9,938 nt of DNA from JBFGSX01 sp041581335 (GTDB taxonomy: Archaea > Thermoplasmatota > E2 > JACPAO01 > JAHFTW01), in assembly GCA_041581335.1 (NCBI GenBank), contig JBFIDG010000074.1, positions 1-9,938 of the forward strand, read 5' to 3'. Shown here in pieces: positions 1 through 7,581 of this stretch. Both the position numbers and the translations under genes were made by a program. The first letter of the stretch is position 1, and every line of letters begins with the position of its first letter. The notes below the pieces were generated by a model, which saw only the letters and a program-made list of their open reading frames with translations, did not search any database and was not told the origin of the DNA.

Positions 1-923
1 GCAGCGGCCGCGGCCTCCACCTCATCGACGTCACCGACCCCCGCGACCCCCAGCTCGTGGGCACCACCGACATGCCTTCGGCCGGCGTCCACAACCTCGC
101 CGCCCTGCAAGGCACGCCCTACATCTACAGCAGCGGCGCCAGCGGCGTCCCCGGCGCCCAAGGCGCCGTCGGGCAAGGCAGCGGCAAGATCGACATCCTC
201 GACATCACCGACCCCGCAGCGCCGGTCACGCACAGCTTCGTCATCCCGGCCATGGTCGGCAACACCCTCGTCGAATCGGACGGCTGCCACGACATCACTG
301 TGCGCGCCGACCTGCAACGCGGCTACTGTGCTGGTGGCGGCGGGCGCTACTACGGCGCCGGCGGCGAATCCTTCATCTGGGACCTCACCGACCCCCTCGA
401 ACCGGTCTGGCTCGCCGCCATCGACGACCCGCGCATCAAGTACCACCACCAGGCCTTCGTCAACGACGGCGGAGACATCCTGATCATCAACGACGAATAC
501 GTCGGGCCATTCCTGCCAGGCGTTCCCGTCGGCGCCAACAACTGCTTCGACGCAGGCCTGCCGTTGGTCGGCAGCGAAGACCAGATCCCCACCGCTGCTG
601 CGTGGATCTACGACATCAGCGACGAACGCAACCCGGTGCAACTGGCGTACATCCAGAACGACAGCGGCTGGAACGGCGACGGGGTGCCCCCGAGCCCGGT
701 CGAAGGCAACTGTGGCAGTCACTTCGGCGACCTGGTCGCTGGCCAGGAAGCGTTCGTCATGGGCTGGTACCAAGGCGGCACGATCCTCGTCGACTTCAGC
801 GACCCCGCCGACCCGGACGTGCTGGACATCGAACCCGCCGACGGCAGTCACTGGGACAGCCGCTACTGGCGCGGCCACGTCTACCACGCCGGCGCGGACC
901 TCGTCATCACGCCGCTGGTCTGA
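1..923 (+). CDS. LVIVD-repeat (beta-propeller-like) protein, 3' part only
   Basis: The reading frame is open from base 3 to the TGA at 921-923, so the true start lies upstream of the window; the GTG at 57 is internal to a repeat and is not a credible start. The protein shows repeated blades with the LVIVD-type core [hydrophobic]-x-[hydrophobic]-D-[ITVLF]-[ST]-D-x-x-x-P. They lie at about 24-50 (LIDVTDPRDP), 189-215 (IDILDITDP), 372-395 (FIWDLTDP), 603-625 (WIYDISDERNP) and 783-805 (ILVDFSDPADP). This repeat family is found in secreted or surface proteins of archaea and bacteria and folds as a propeller; no enzymatic role can be assigned. Four Cys are visible in this part (GCHD, YCAG, NCFD, NCGS), consistent with an extracytoplasmic protein. 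Third positions are strongly GC (about 91% in 58 codons counted by hand). The gene converges on livF with an 18-base gap. I see no membrane anchor at the C terminus, so any anchor would be N-terminal. Confidence 0.85.
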   Translation, partial: SGRGLHLIDVTDPRDPQLVGTTDMPSAGVHNLAALQGTPYIYSSGASGVPGAQGAVGQGSGKIDILDITDPAAPVTHSFVIPAMVGNTLVESDGCHDITVRADLQRGYCAGGGGRYYGAGGESFIWDLTDPLEPVWLAAIDDPRIKYHHQAFVNDGGDILIINDEYVGPFLPGVPVGANNCFDAGLPLVGSEDQIPTAAAWIYDISDERNPVQLAYIQNDSGWNGDGVPPSPVEGNCGSHFGDLVAGQEAFVMGWYQGGTILVDFSDPADPDVLDIEPADGSHWDSRYWRGHVYHAGADLVITPLV

Positions 924-941
924 GCGCGTCCACGCGGACCG

Positions 942-1652
942 TCAGGCGCCCAGGTAGATCTTCTTGACCTCTGGGTCGGTCAATAGGTCTGCTGCAGGGC
1001 CGGCCATCCGCGCCCGCCCCATCACCAGCAAGTACGCATCGTGCGCGGTCTGCAAGGCCATGGTGGCGTTCTGCTCGACGATGACCAAGGTCTTGCCCTC
1101 GGCGTTGAGCGCCTCCAGCGAGGTCAGGATCTCCTCGACGACCCGAGGGGCCAGGCCAACAGATGGTTCGTCAAGCAGGAGGATCTCGGGGTCGGCCATC
1201 AGGCCCCGCCCGATGGCGAGCATCTGCTGCTCTCCGCCCGACAGCGCGCCGGCCTTCTGGGTGCGACGCTGACGCAAGGCGGGGAATCGTTCGAACACAT
1301 CCTCCATGCGGGGTAGGATGGCGCCCCGGTCTTTCTCGCGGAACGCGCCCATGCGCAGGTTCTCGGAGACGCTCAGGCTCGGAAAGACCGCCCGTCCCTG
1401 CGGCACGAAACAGACACGACGATCGACCATGTCCGCCGGCTTGGAGCCGGTGATGTCTTCGCCTCGCAGCAGCACCCGGCCGGCCTTGGTCGGGACCAGC
1501 CCGAACAACGCCTTGAGCGCGGTCGATTTGCCGGCGCCATTGGGGCCGATGATGGCAGTGATCTTCCCTTCGCGGATCGCCAGGTCGAGTTCGTGAAGGA
1601 TCTGGACGCGGCCGTAGAAGGTGTCGATGCCTTCGGCCTGCAAGATGTTCAT
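942..1652 (-). CDS. livF: Branched-chain amino acid ABC transporter ATPase LivF
   Basis: One of the two cytoplasmic ATPases (236 aa) that drive the HAAT-family importer. Visible motifs: Walker A GPNGAGKST at residues 36-44, Q-loop Gln85 (FVPQG), signature LSGGEQQ at 137-143, and Walker B ILLLDEP with Glu162. The usual H-loop position reads VEQN (Gln194), which is normal for LivF. Length and the C-terminal ending (DPEVKKIYLGA) fit the family closely. The start is ATG at 1652, inside an ATGA that also contains the livG stop, so the genes overlap by 4 bases. A GGGAGG Shine-Dalgarno site at 1658-1663 sits 5 bases upstream of the start. The frame stays open upstream to 2015, but that part lies antiparallel-frame to livG and looks like no protein, so it is not coding. 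It is the last gene of the livHMGF operon; no terminator fits in the 18-base convergent gap. The substrate may be Leu/Ile/Val or another amino acid or amide, since HAAT systems vary. Confidence 0.96.
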   Translation of the reverse strand: MNILQAEGIDTFYGRVQILHELDLAIREGKITAIIGPNGAGKSTALKALFGLVPTKAGRVLLRGEDITGSKPADMVDRRVCFVPQGRAVFPSLSVSENLRMGAFREKDRGAILPRMEDVFERFPALRQRRTQKAGALSGGEQQMLAIGRGLMADPEILLLDEPSVGLAPRVVEEILTSLEALNAEGKTLVIVEQNATMALQTAHDAYLLVMGRARMAGPAADLLTDPEVKKIYLGA

Positions 1653-2404
1653 CCGGGCCTCCCGCTGCCGAGATAGGCCCGGATGACGGCGGGGTCGTTG
1701 CGCACCTCTTCCGGCGGTCCTTGGGCGATGACGCGGCCGCGGTCCATGACGATGACCTGGTCGCATTCGGCCATGATCATCTCGATGTCGTGTTCGATGA
1801 TGAACAACGTGGCGCCTTTGTCCCGCAGGTCGTGCAGGAGCGCCAGGATCTTCTTGCGTAGGGTCGGGTTGATGCCGGCCATGGGCTCGTCCATCATCAT
1901 CAAGCGCGGCTCCAGGCTGAGCATGCGGGCGATCTCGACAAGCTTGGATTGGCCGTAGCTCAATTTGCCTCCCAGGACCTCGGCGCGATGGTCCATGCCG
2001 ACGAACGAGAGCCACTCCATGGCCTGCGCGCGGATGCGGGCTTCGTTGCCTTTCCAGCCTCCCAGGAGCGCGCCACGTAGGCTCTCACCGGGGTGGCCTG
2101 GATGCGCAACAAGCAGGTTCTCCAGCGCACTCATGCCGGGCAGCAGGCGCACCAATTGGAACGTCCGCGCCATGCCCATGCGGGCGATGCGGTGAGGCGG
2201 CACCCCGTCGATGCGTCGCCCTTCGAATTCGATGCGCCCTAGGTCGGGTCGTTGGAATCCGGTGATACAATCGAACAGGGTCGTCTTGCCGGCGCCGTTG
2301 GGGCCGATGAGGCCGGTGATGGTGCCTTTTTCGATGCGGAGGTCGACGCCGTCGAGCGCCTGGACGCCACCGAAACTGCGGGTGACGCCTTCGATGCGCA
2401 GCAT
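1649..2404 (-). CDS. livG: Branched-chain amino acid ABC transporter ATPase LivG
   Basis: Second ATPase subunit (251 aa) of the importer. Motifs: Walker A GPNGAGKTT at 34-42, Q-loop Gln83 (TFQL), signature LSYGQSK at 148-154, Walker B LMMMDEP with Glu173, and H-loop His205 (IIEHD). The LSYGQ signature and the MDEPMAGINP stretch separate LivG from LivF. The signature's sixth residue is Ser, where Gln is most common; this should not impair function. The start is ATG at 2404, whose A is shared with the livM stop (TGATG, 1-base overlap). A GGAGGG site at 2412-2417 lies 7 bases upstream. The end overlaps livF by 4 bases. The open frame continues upstream to 2923 only as a shadow of livM. Overlaps on both sides imply translational coupling and near-equal synthesis with LivM and LivF. 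Confidence 0.96.
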   Translation of the reverse strand: MLRIEGVTRSFGGVQALDGVDLRIEKGTITGLIGPNGAGKTTLFDCITGFQRPDLGRIEFEGRRIDGVPPHRIARMGMARTFQLVRLLPGMSALENLLVAHPGHPGESLRGALLGGWKGNEARIRAQAMEWLSFVGMDHRAEVLGGKLSYGQSKLVEIARMLSLEPRLMMMDEPMAGINPTLRKKILALLHDLRDKGATLFIIEHDIEMIMAECDQVIVMDRGRVIAQGPPEEVRNDPAVIRAYLGSGRPG

Positions 2405-3417
2405 CAGTCGGCCCTCCGCATGAGCCGACGCCACAGCTTGCGGAACTGGATGTCCCGGCCGCCGAGGAGGCCACTTGGACGCACCAGCATCAGCACGATG
2501 AGGACCAGGGCAAAGATGATGATGCGGAGCGCGGACAGGTCGAATCCGCTGCCGATGTCGGCCGCACGCAGAGCCTCTGTGATGCCGACCGCGAGTTGGT
2601 TGATGAAATTGACCAGCAACGCACCGATGAGCGCGCCGTGGAACGTGCCGAGCCCGCCTAGGATGACCATGACGAGCATGAGCACCATGAACGGGAAGCC
2701 GTAGCCGAGGGGGCTGAGGATCTGGAAGTGATGGACGGTCAGGCTGCCGGCCAGGCTCGCCATCAAGGCGCTGATCCACAAGGCCTGGAAGCGCAGGAAC
2801 GCCACATCCTTGCCAAGGGATGCTGCGGCAAGGCGGTCCTCCTTGATGCTCCGCAGGACGCGCCCGAACGGGCTCCGCTTGATGCGCACGACGAGGCCAT
2901 GGACGCCGAAAGCCAGCAACCAAGCCAGCACCAGTTCGAGCACCCGGGGCGACCTCGGGCCGCGGCCGAACACCGCCCCCAATGGCCCATCGATCATGCA
3001 GCCGAGGTCACAGCCGAACGGGTTCATTGAGGGGATGCCGAAGATGCCATTGGCGTAGATGCCGGTCAGCACGAACTGCACCATCACGCCCAGCCCCATC
3101 GTCGCGATGGCGAAGTAGTCCCCCGTCAATCGCAACGTCGGGATGCCGACGAGCAACACGGCAAGGCTGGTCAGCAGCATGCCCAACAGGACGCCTAGGA
3201 ACATGTCTCCGCCGAAGTAGTCGGCGTGGGTGGCGTAGGTCGTGCCCAATGCGCCGAGCGCGAAGAAGCCCACGTGGCCAAGCTGGAACAGGCCCGCGTA
3301 GCCGACGGCAAGGTCGAGGCTGGTGGCCAGGATGAGGTAGACTGCGAAGGCGAACAGGATCTCCAGCAGGAGGCCGCTGTTGGTGAAAGGCGCGAACAGC
3401 GCTTCCCACGGCGTCAT
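2404..3417 (-). CDS. livM: Branched-chain amino acid ABC transporter permease LivM
   Basis: Integral membrane permease (337 aa), partner of LivH in the translocation pore. It has the LivM-type N terminus (LDLAVGYAGLFQLGHVGFFA at about 35-54), the LTGDYFAIATMGLG segment at 97-110, and the cytoplasmic ATPase-coupling stretch RSIKEDRLAAASLGKDV at 189-205. A late GGLGTFHGALIGALL segment at 254-268 and the ending LVRPSGLLGG are also typical. Around eight to ten hydrophobic segments are visible. A loop at about 126-160 carries two Cys (136 and 140) close together and is less typical. The start is ATG at 3417, 9 bases from AGGAGGTG (3426-3433), a perfect match to the usual anti-Shine-Dalgarno sequence. 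The ATGA junction overlaps livH by 4 bases. The open frame runs to 4614 upstream, but that part is a shadow of livH with no family resemblance. Confidence 0.95.
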   Translation of the reverse strand: MTPWEALFAPFTNSGLLLEILFAFAVYLILATSLDLAVGYAGLFQLGHVGFFALGALGTTYATHADYFGGDMFLGVLLGMLLTSLAVLLVGIPTLRLTGDYFAIATMGLGVMVQFVLTGIYANGIFGIPSMNPFGCDLGCMIDGPLGAVFGRGPRSPRVLELVLAWLLAFGVHGLVVRIKRSPFGRVLRSIKEDRLAAASLGKDVAFLRFQALWISALMASLAGSLTVHHFQILSPLGYGFPFMVLMLVMVILGGLGTFHGALIGALLVNFINQLAVGITEALRAADIGSGFDLSALRIIIFALVLIVLMLVRPSGLLGGRDIQFRKLWRRLMRRAD

Positions 3418-5210
3418 CGGCGCTTCACCTCCTTTCCGAACATACCTTGCGGCCGGACCAGCAGGAACCCGACCAGGATGACGAATGCGATGACGTTCTG
3501 GAACCGGCTGTCGATGAACTGGCCGCCGACGTTCTCGGCAAGCCCGATCAAGAATCCACCCAAGAACGCGCCGGGGATGTTGCCGATGCCGCCTACGACC
3601 GCCGCCGTGAACGCCTTGATCCCCGTCAGCAGCCCGAGCGTGGGGCGTAACGAGAACCGCAGCCCCCAGAACACGCCGCCCACGGCGGCGAGCGCGCTGC
3701 CGATGATGAAGGTCCACGTGACGATGCGATCGACGGGGATGCCCACCGTGAGCGCCGCCTCTTGATCGTCTGCAACGGCCCGCATGGCTTGGCCCGTGCG
3801 TGAGCGGCTGATGAACCACTGCAAGGCCACGACGAGGATGATCGACACGACGAGGATGGTGGCATCGAGGCTCGACAAGCGGATGGGGCCCAGCTGCACA
3901 TCTCTCGTCATCAGGTCCTGCCAGACAGACCCCGTGTAGGTGCTGCCGGCTTCCTTGAACGTCCGGCTCTGGGCGCCGAACAGGAATTGCGCCATGCTGG
4001 CGAGCAGCAGGCTGACGGCGATGGCGGTGATGAGCGGCGACAGGCGGTCGCCGCCGCGCAGGGGCCTGTAGGCGACCCGTTCGATCAATGCGCCCAGGCC
4101 TGCGGTCGCGATGATGGCCCAGAGGATCGCCAAGGGCAGCCCGAGGAGGGGGTATTGGACGACGAGGAGCCAGCCGAGGTAGCCGCCCCAGACGAAGACG
4201 TCGCCGTGGGCGAAGTTGATGAATTTGAGAATGCCGTATACCATCGTGTAGCCCAGCGCCAGCAATGCGTAGAGGGCCCCGACCGTGATGCCGTTGACGA
4301 CGAAAGGCGTGAGGTCTGCCAAGGCGGGCCATCGCAGGAACGGCGTCAATGACGCGGCTTGTTGCCAGGTGGCCGCGCAAGCAAAGGCCCATGCCCAGAT
4401 GGCGATCGTCCCCCAGCTCCAATGGCGCCGCGCCAACCGCACGGTGGCCGCGACGGCGAACACTAGGGTGGCGATGGCCAATGCGCCGGTCGGGGAATCG
4501 ACCCAGACCATGCGGCCGCGGGCGACGATGAGGCTTGTCAGCAGTGTCGCCAGCGCGCCGCCGATGCTGAACGTGGCGACGCGGCGTTTGGATCGAGCGT
4601 CGATATGAGGCCATGCGACGCGCAACGCCTCCAACCGTCGGCTGGCGGGTCGCCCGAATTCGGCGAGGTGGCTCCGCACCTGCGGCCAGCGCAGCGGCAG
4701 CAGGACCAATGCCAGGGTCCCCATCAAGGCGGGCCCGAGGAACGGGTGGCGCGTGCTATCGTCGGGCACGGATCCCTGGACGTCGCCCAAGCGCAGCAAC
4801 GTCGTGGGCGGGTCGTTGTTGCCTGGCGTCGGGTCCCATGCGCCGGTGAGGAGCCTCATGCGAAGCGTGTGGTCGCCCGGGTCGTCGGGCAGCACCGCCT
4901 CTAGCGTCCCGGGCTGGCGCTCGACACCGGGGCCAAGGGTCCCGTTCAGCGCGCCGATCAAGGTATCGCCGAGACGCCATTCGACAAGGTATGTCTGGTT
5001 CGTGGTCAGGGTGTTCGGCCCCACGACCCGGACGTCGAAGTGCACGCGTAGCGTCTGTCCCGGCTGCGCCGCGACGGACCGTTCGTTCCACGTGGTGCCT
5101 GTCTCCACGACCTCGTAGACGCTCTGTGATGGGAAGCGCAACACGGCGTCCGCCTCGGCAGCGGCCAGCGGTGCAAGCAGCAATGCCAACATCAGGACGG
5201 CCCGCAACAA
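3414..5210 (-). CDS. livH: LivH permease with fused N-terminal CARDB-like ectodomain
   Basis: A 598-aa protein, about twice the usual LivH length (near 300). Residues about 300-598 form a complete LivH permease: FVVNGITVGALYALLALGYT at 303-322, then FINFAHGDVF, the coupling stretch AMRAVADDQEAALTVGI at 475-491, GGIGNIPGAFLGG at 540-552 and LVRPQGMFGKE near the end. The preceding 300 residues are extra. They comprise a signal peptide (1-20, ending AAAEA), a beta-rich ectodomain (about 25-145) resembling CARDB adhesion domains (NTLTTNQTYLVEWRLGD, PGDHTLRMRL, GNNDPP), and about four hydrophobic segments (157-174, 211-232, 241-260, 264-285). No stop interrupts the join. The only internal Met between the signal peptide and the core is M234 (besides M117 and M163), and no Shine-Dalgarno site precedes the core, so a separate LivH start is unlikely. 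Start choice: TTG at 5210 keeps an Arg in the signal n-region; ATG at 5192 leaves a very short signal. The fusion is read directly; the CARDB assignment is by eye. Confidence 0.88.
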   Translation of the reverse strand: MLRAVLMLALLLAPLAAAEADAVLRFPSQSVYEVVETGTTWNERSVAAQPGQTLRVHFDVRVVGPNTLTTNQTYLVEWRLGDTLIGALNGTLGPGVERQPGTLEAVLPDDPGDHTLRMRLLTGAWDPTPGNNDPPTTLLRLGDVQGSVPDDSTRHPFLGPALMGTLALVLLPLRWPQVRSHLAEFGRPASRRLEALRVAWPHIDARSKRRVATFSIGGALATLLTSLIVARGRMVWVDSPTGALAIATLVFAVAATVRLARRHWSWGTIAIWAWAFACAATWQQAASLTPFLRWPALADLTPFVVNGITVGALYALLALGYTMVYGILKFINFAHGDVFVWGGYLGWLLVVQYPLLGLPLAILWAIIATAGLGALIERVAYRPLRGGDRLSPLITAIAVSLLLASMAQFLFGAQSRTFKEAGSTYTGSVWQDLMTRDVQLGPIRLSSLDATILVVSIILVVALQWFISRSRTGQAMRAVADDQEAALTVGIPVDRIVTWTFIIGSALAAVGGVFWGLRFSLRPTLGLLTGIKAFTAAVVGGIGNIPGAFLGGFLIGLAENVGGQFIDSRFQNVIAFVILVGFLLVRPQGMFGKEVKRR

Positions 5211-5298
5211 TGGGGGGCAACCGCAGCAATGGGCCTAAGGGTTTGGGACATTATTCCAGACGCACATCATTATACCTCGCGAGGCGGCTCCGGGTGGC
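5211..5298. promoter_or_regulatory. Divergent livH / binding-protein promoter region
   Basis: The 88-base spacer is AT-rich in its middle, unlike the rest of the window, and must hold promoters for both directions. CATTATTCC (5249-5257) and CATTATACC (5268-5276) form a direct repeat, 8 of 9 identical, with starts 19 bases apart. The second copy is a TATA-like box centred about 28 bases before the ATG at 5299, which predicts leaderless or nearly leaderless transcription in an archaeon. On the minus strand GGAATAATG (around 5250-5258) could serve livH with a short leader. A bacterial reading is weaker: TTGGGA at 5243-5248 with CATTAT at 5268-5273 has a 19-base spacer. Confidence 0.5.
5275..5284. 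promoter_or_regulatory. Perfect 10-base palindrome, candidate operator
   Basis: CCTCGCGAGG is perfectly self-complementary. It lies directly after the TATA-like box (5268-5274) and before the ATG at 5299, the position where archaeal repressors commonly block polymerase recruitment. A 10-base palindrome in a GC-rich 90-base region is not very improbable by chance, so this is only a candidate; no regulator gene is present in the window. Confidence 0.3.
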
Positions 5299-6420
5299 AT
5301 GCGCAGTCGCACGGCCGTTCTGGCCCTCCTCTTGCTCGTCCTGCCTCTGTCTGGTTGCTTCGGCGACGGAGATGATGAGATCGTCATCGGCACGCTGATG
5401 CCGCTCACCGGGCCGGCGGCGACATTGGGCCAGCCGACGTTGCTCGGCGCCCAGATGGCGGTCGATGAGATCAATGCCGCCGGAGGCATCGACGGCAAAC
5501 AGATCCGGCTGGAGATCGGCGACACCCAGTTCCCTAACACCGAGGAGGCGGTCAAGCAATACCGCCGCATCGTCGGCGAAGGCGCCCAGGTCATCATCGG
5601 CGCATTGGCGTCCGATAGTACGGCCGCCGTCAAGCAGGTCGCCGACGCGGAGCAGGTTGTGCTCATCAGTCCCAGCAGCACCCGGCCTAGCCTGTCCGGC
5701 CCTTCCCATGGCTACTTCTACCGCACCATCGCGAACGACGACGTCCAGGGCCCGCAAGCCGCGCAACTTCTCAAGGAGACCCTCGGCGGCGCCAGCGCTG
5801 TCGTGATGTTCCAACAGACCGGCTACGCCCAGGGGCTGAAGGACGTCTTCGTCCCCGCCTACCAAGGCTTCGGCGGCACCGTGCTCGGGGCCCCGATCGC
5901 ATGGAGCGACGACGAAGGCACCATGCCCGGCAAGGCCCAGGAGGCGGTCGCCCTCGACCCTGACCACATCTGGATCTCCGGCCAGGCACCTGAGATCGGC
6001 TCCCTCATCAAGGAGCTGCGCAACGCCGGCTTCGATGGCGACATCCTGGCTTCCGAAGCCATCGAAGGACAGGGCATCTTTGCGGTCGCACGGGCGGAGG
6101 TCGATGGGGTCTACTTCACCAAGAGCAGTCCCGACACCGAGGGCACGGCGTACACGGCCTGGCTGGCCAAGTACGAGGCCAAGTACGGCACTGCTCCGGG
6201 CCCCTTCGACGTCTACGCGTACGATGCCGTGTACGTCGCGGCGGCGGCCATCGAGGCGGTCGGCAATGACGGTCCGGCCATCCGGGCCTGGCTTGAGAGC
6301 AATGGCGTCAGCGGCCGCATCACCACCCCGACGATCGCGTTCTTCGAGGGAGACGTGACCACCGGCGGCTACGTCCTGTTCCGCGTCGACAGCGCCACCC
6401 AGAGCTTCGTCCCCGCGTAG
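5299..6420 (+). CDS. livK: HAAT-family substrate-binding lipoprotein (LivJ/LivK type)
   Basis: Extracytoplasmic receptor (373 aa) that binds the amino acid and delivers it to LivH/LivM. The signal peptide ends in the lipobox LSGC with lipidated Cys20, so the mature protein is membrane-anchored. The fold is a type I periplasmic binding protein: IVIGTLMPLTGPAATLG opens the first lobe, AVDEINAAGGIDG follows at about 54-66, and VLISPSSTRPSLSG (121-134) is the hinge and ligand-contact motif of the LivJ group. A late stretch, AYDAVYVAAAAIEA, is also typical. Length is normal. The start is ATG at 5299; there is no clear Shine-Dalgarno site (only GGGTGG just before it), and the TATA-like box fits a leaderless start. 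The gene is divergent from livHMGF, a common arrangement for a partner subunit. Exact ligand cannot be read from the sequence; branched-chain amino acids are the default, with other amino acids or amides possible. Confidence 0.93.
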   Translation: MRSRTAVLALLLLVLPLSGCFGDGDDEIVIGTLMPLTGPAATLGQPTLLGAQMAVDEINAAGGIDGKQIRLEIGDTQFPNTEEAVKQYRRIVGEGAQVIIGALASDSTAAVKQVADAEQVVLISPSSTRPSLSGPSHGYFYRTIANDDVQGPQAAQLLKETLGGASAVVMFQQTGYAQGLKDVFVPAYQGFGGTVLGAPIAWSDDEGTMPGKAQEAVALDPDHIWISGQAPEIGSLIKELRNAGFDGDILASEAIEGQGIFAVARAEVDGVYFTKSSPDTEGTAYTAWLAKYEAKYGTAPGPFDVYAYDAVYVAAAAIEAVGNDGPAIRAWLESNGVSGRITTPTIAFFEGDVTTGGYVLFRVDSATQSFVPA

Positions 6421-6450
6421 TCGCCGCCTCGCCGGGCGCGCACTTCAACG

Positions 6451-6463
6451 GGATTATCATTCA
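6451..6463 (+). promoter_or_regulatory. TATA-like box for mscS, leaderless spacing
   Basis: GGATTATCATTCA is the only AT-rich stretch in the 62-base gap after the binding-protein gene. Its centre is about 26-27 bases before the GTG start at 6483, the distance expected between an archaeal TATA box and a transcription start at the start codon itself. No Shine-Dalgarno site precedes 6483, which supports this reading. Confidence 0.4.
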
Positions 6464-6482
6464 GTAGTTCCGTCGTGGACCT

Positions 6483-7301
6483 GTGTTCCATGACGAACTG
6501 ATGGCCGGCATCGCTGCCTTGCCCAGCTGGCAGCAGCGACTCTTCTCGGCCGCGGTGGTCGTCGTCGTCGGCTGGCTGTTCATGAAGCTCGGCATCGGGC
6601 TCATCCAGCGCGGCATGAAGCGCAACAAGTTCATCGACGACACGTTGACGCACTTCATCCACGCCGTCTTGTCGGCCATCGGATGGATCGTCATCGTCAT
6701 GGCGGTGCTTGCGACGTTCGGCGTGGACCTTGCCGCCCTCGTCGGGGGGCTCGCCATCGGTGGCTTCGTCATCGGCTTCGCGCTCAAGGACACCTTGGGC
6801 AACCTGGCAGCCGGCGTCATGCTGCTGTTCTACCGCCCTTTCAACATCAACGACACGGTCACCATCAGTGGCGAGACCGGCGACGTCACCAGCCTCGGCA
6901 TGGCCCTCACCACGCTCAAACTCGCAGACGGCCGCGTCGTGACGCTCCCCAACGGCAAGGTCCTGGGCAGTGCCATCACCAACCACACCCGCCTGCCGAT
7001 CCGCCGGGCCGATGTCCTGGTGGGCATCGCGTACAGCGACGACATCGACGTCGCCATCAAGGCCATCATGGAAGCGCTCCCTAAGGACAGCCGGGTCCTC
7101 CCGGAGCCGGCCCTGTCGGTCCGCTTGACAGAACTCGGTGACAGCTCGGTGGGTCTGCAGGTCCGGCCCTGGGTGCGCACTGGCGACTACTGGCAGGCCA
7201 AGGCGGACTTCCACGCCACCGTCAAGCGCGCACTGGAGGGTGCCGGCTGCTCGATCCCGTTCCCGCAACGCGACATCCATGTCCACAACGTCCCCGCCTG
7301 A
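6483..7301 (+). CDS. mscS: Small-conductance mechanosensitive channel MscS
   Basis: A 272-aa homoheptameric-type channel that opens on membrane tension to release solutes during osmotic downshock. Three membrane segments are visible: about 20-40, 58-80 and 83-117. The pore helix is recognisable by GLAIGGFVIGFALKDTLGNLAAGVM-like composition at 89-113 followed by LLFYRPFNINDTV, the hallmark join to the beta domain. Further family marks are TLPNGKVLGSAITN (154-167) and the C-terminal IPFPQRDIHVH (258-268). Size is close to E. coli MscS (286 aa), so there are no extra N-terminal segments. Starts: GTG at 6483 is the first option after the in-frame TAG at 6465; ATG at 6501 would shorten it by six residues. 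Neither has a Shine-Dalgarno site, and the TATA spacing favours GTG. The stop TGA overlaps the GAGGT site of the acylphosphatase gene, so the two are probably co-transcribed. Confidence 0.94.
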   Translation: MFHDELMAGIAALPSWQQRLFSAAVVVVVGWLFMKLGIGLIQRGMKRNKFIDDTLTHFIHAVLSAIGWIVIVMAVLATFGVDLAALVGGLAIGGFVIGFALKDTLGNLAAGVMLLFYRPFNINDTVTISGETGDVTSLGMALTTLKLADGRVVTLPNGKVLGSAITNHTRLPIRRADVLVGIAYSDDIDVAIKAIMEALPKDSRVLPEPALSVRLTELGDSSVGLQVRPWVRTGDYWQAKADFHATVKRALEGAGCSIPFPQRDIHVHNVPA

Positions 7302-7308
7302 GGTCCCC

Positions 7309-7581
7309 ATGAAGCGCCTGCGACTGTTCATCTCTGGAAAGGTGCAGGGCGTCTGGTACCGGGAATCCATGCGGCAAGAGGCCGAAGACCGGGGCATCGT
7401 CGGCTGGGTGCAGAACCTTCCCGACGGCCGCGTGGAGGCGTTGGTGGAGGGCCGGGAGGACCGGGTGGACGACCTCATCGCCTGGGCCCGCAAGGGGCCC
7501 CCACATGCCCGCGTGGATGGGGTGGCCGTCACGAAGGATGATGGGCGCTACCCGTTCATGGCATTCACGGTAAGGCGGTAG
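7309..7581 (+). CDS. acyP: Acylphosphatase
   Basis: A 90-aa cytosolic enzyme that hydrolyses the carboxyl-phosphate bond of acylphosphates. The phosphate-binding loop reads KVQGVWYRES with catalytic Arg18, and the second signature reads GWVQNLPDGRVEAL with catalytic Asn36; both essential residues are present. The C-terminal YPFMAFTVRR matches the usual F-x-[IV]-x-x ending, and 90 aa is normal for the family. The chosen start is ATG at 7309, seven bases after the mscS stop, with GAGGT at 7300-7304 four bases upstream. The frame stays open further upstream inside mscS, but that part has no family resemblance. Its physiological role is generally unclear, and no functional link to MscS is known to me. 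TTTT directly after the stop (7582-7585) could act as an archaeal oligo-T terminator or as part of the next TATA box. Confidence 0.95.
   Translation: MKRLRLFISGKVQGVWYRESMRQEAEDRGIVGWVQNLPDGRVEALVEGREDRVDDLIAWARKGPPHARVDGVAVTKDDGRYPFMAFTVRR

Noticed and set aside
928..939. Possible hairpin GTCC-ACGC-GGAC in the convergent gap between the propeller gene and livF
   Set aside because: The stem is only 4 base pairs and has no T-tract on either strand, so it does not support a terminator call.
3226..3765. A 179-codon open frame on the plus strand opposite livM/livH
   Set aside because: Low-complexity composition and complete overlap with strongly recognised permease genes mark it as a shadow.
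5269..5274. A perfect TATAAT on the minus strand in the divergent spacer, resembling a bacterial -10 box
   Set aside because: The expected -35 position on that strand reads CCACCC, with no resemblance to TTGACA, so a sigma-70 promoter for livH is not supported; the same bases are better read as a plus-strand TATA-like box.
5251..5967. A 238-codon open frame on the minus strand opposite the binding-protein gene
   Set aside because: The plus strand encodes an unmistakable lipoprotein receptor here, and the antisense product shows no domain. It would also remove the divergent promoter.
6369..7532. A 387-codon open frame on the minus strand across mscS and acyP
   Set aside because: It is antisense to two genes with clear family signatures, and its translation is rich in Asp, Arg, Ala and His with no recognisable domain, as expected for the complement of GC-ending codons.
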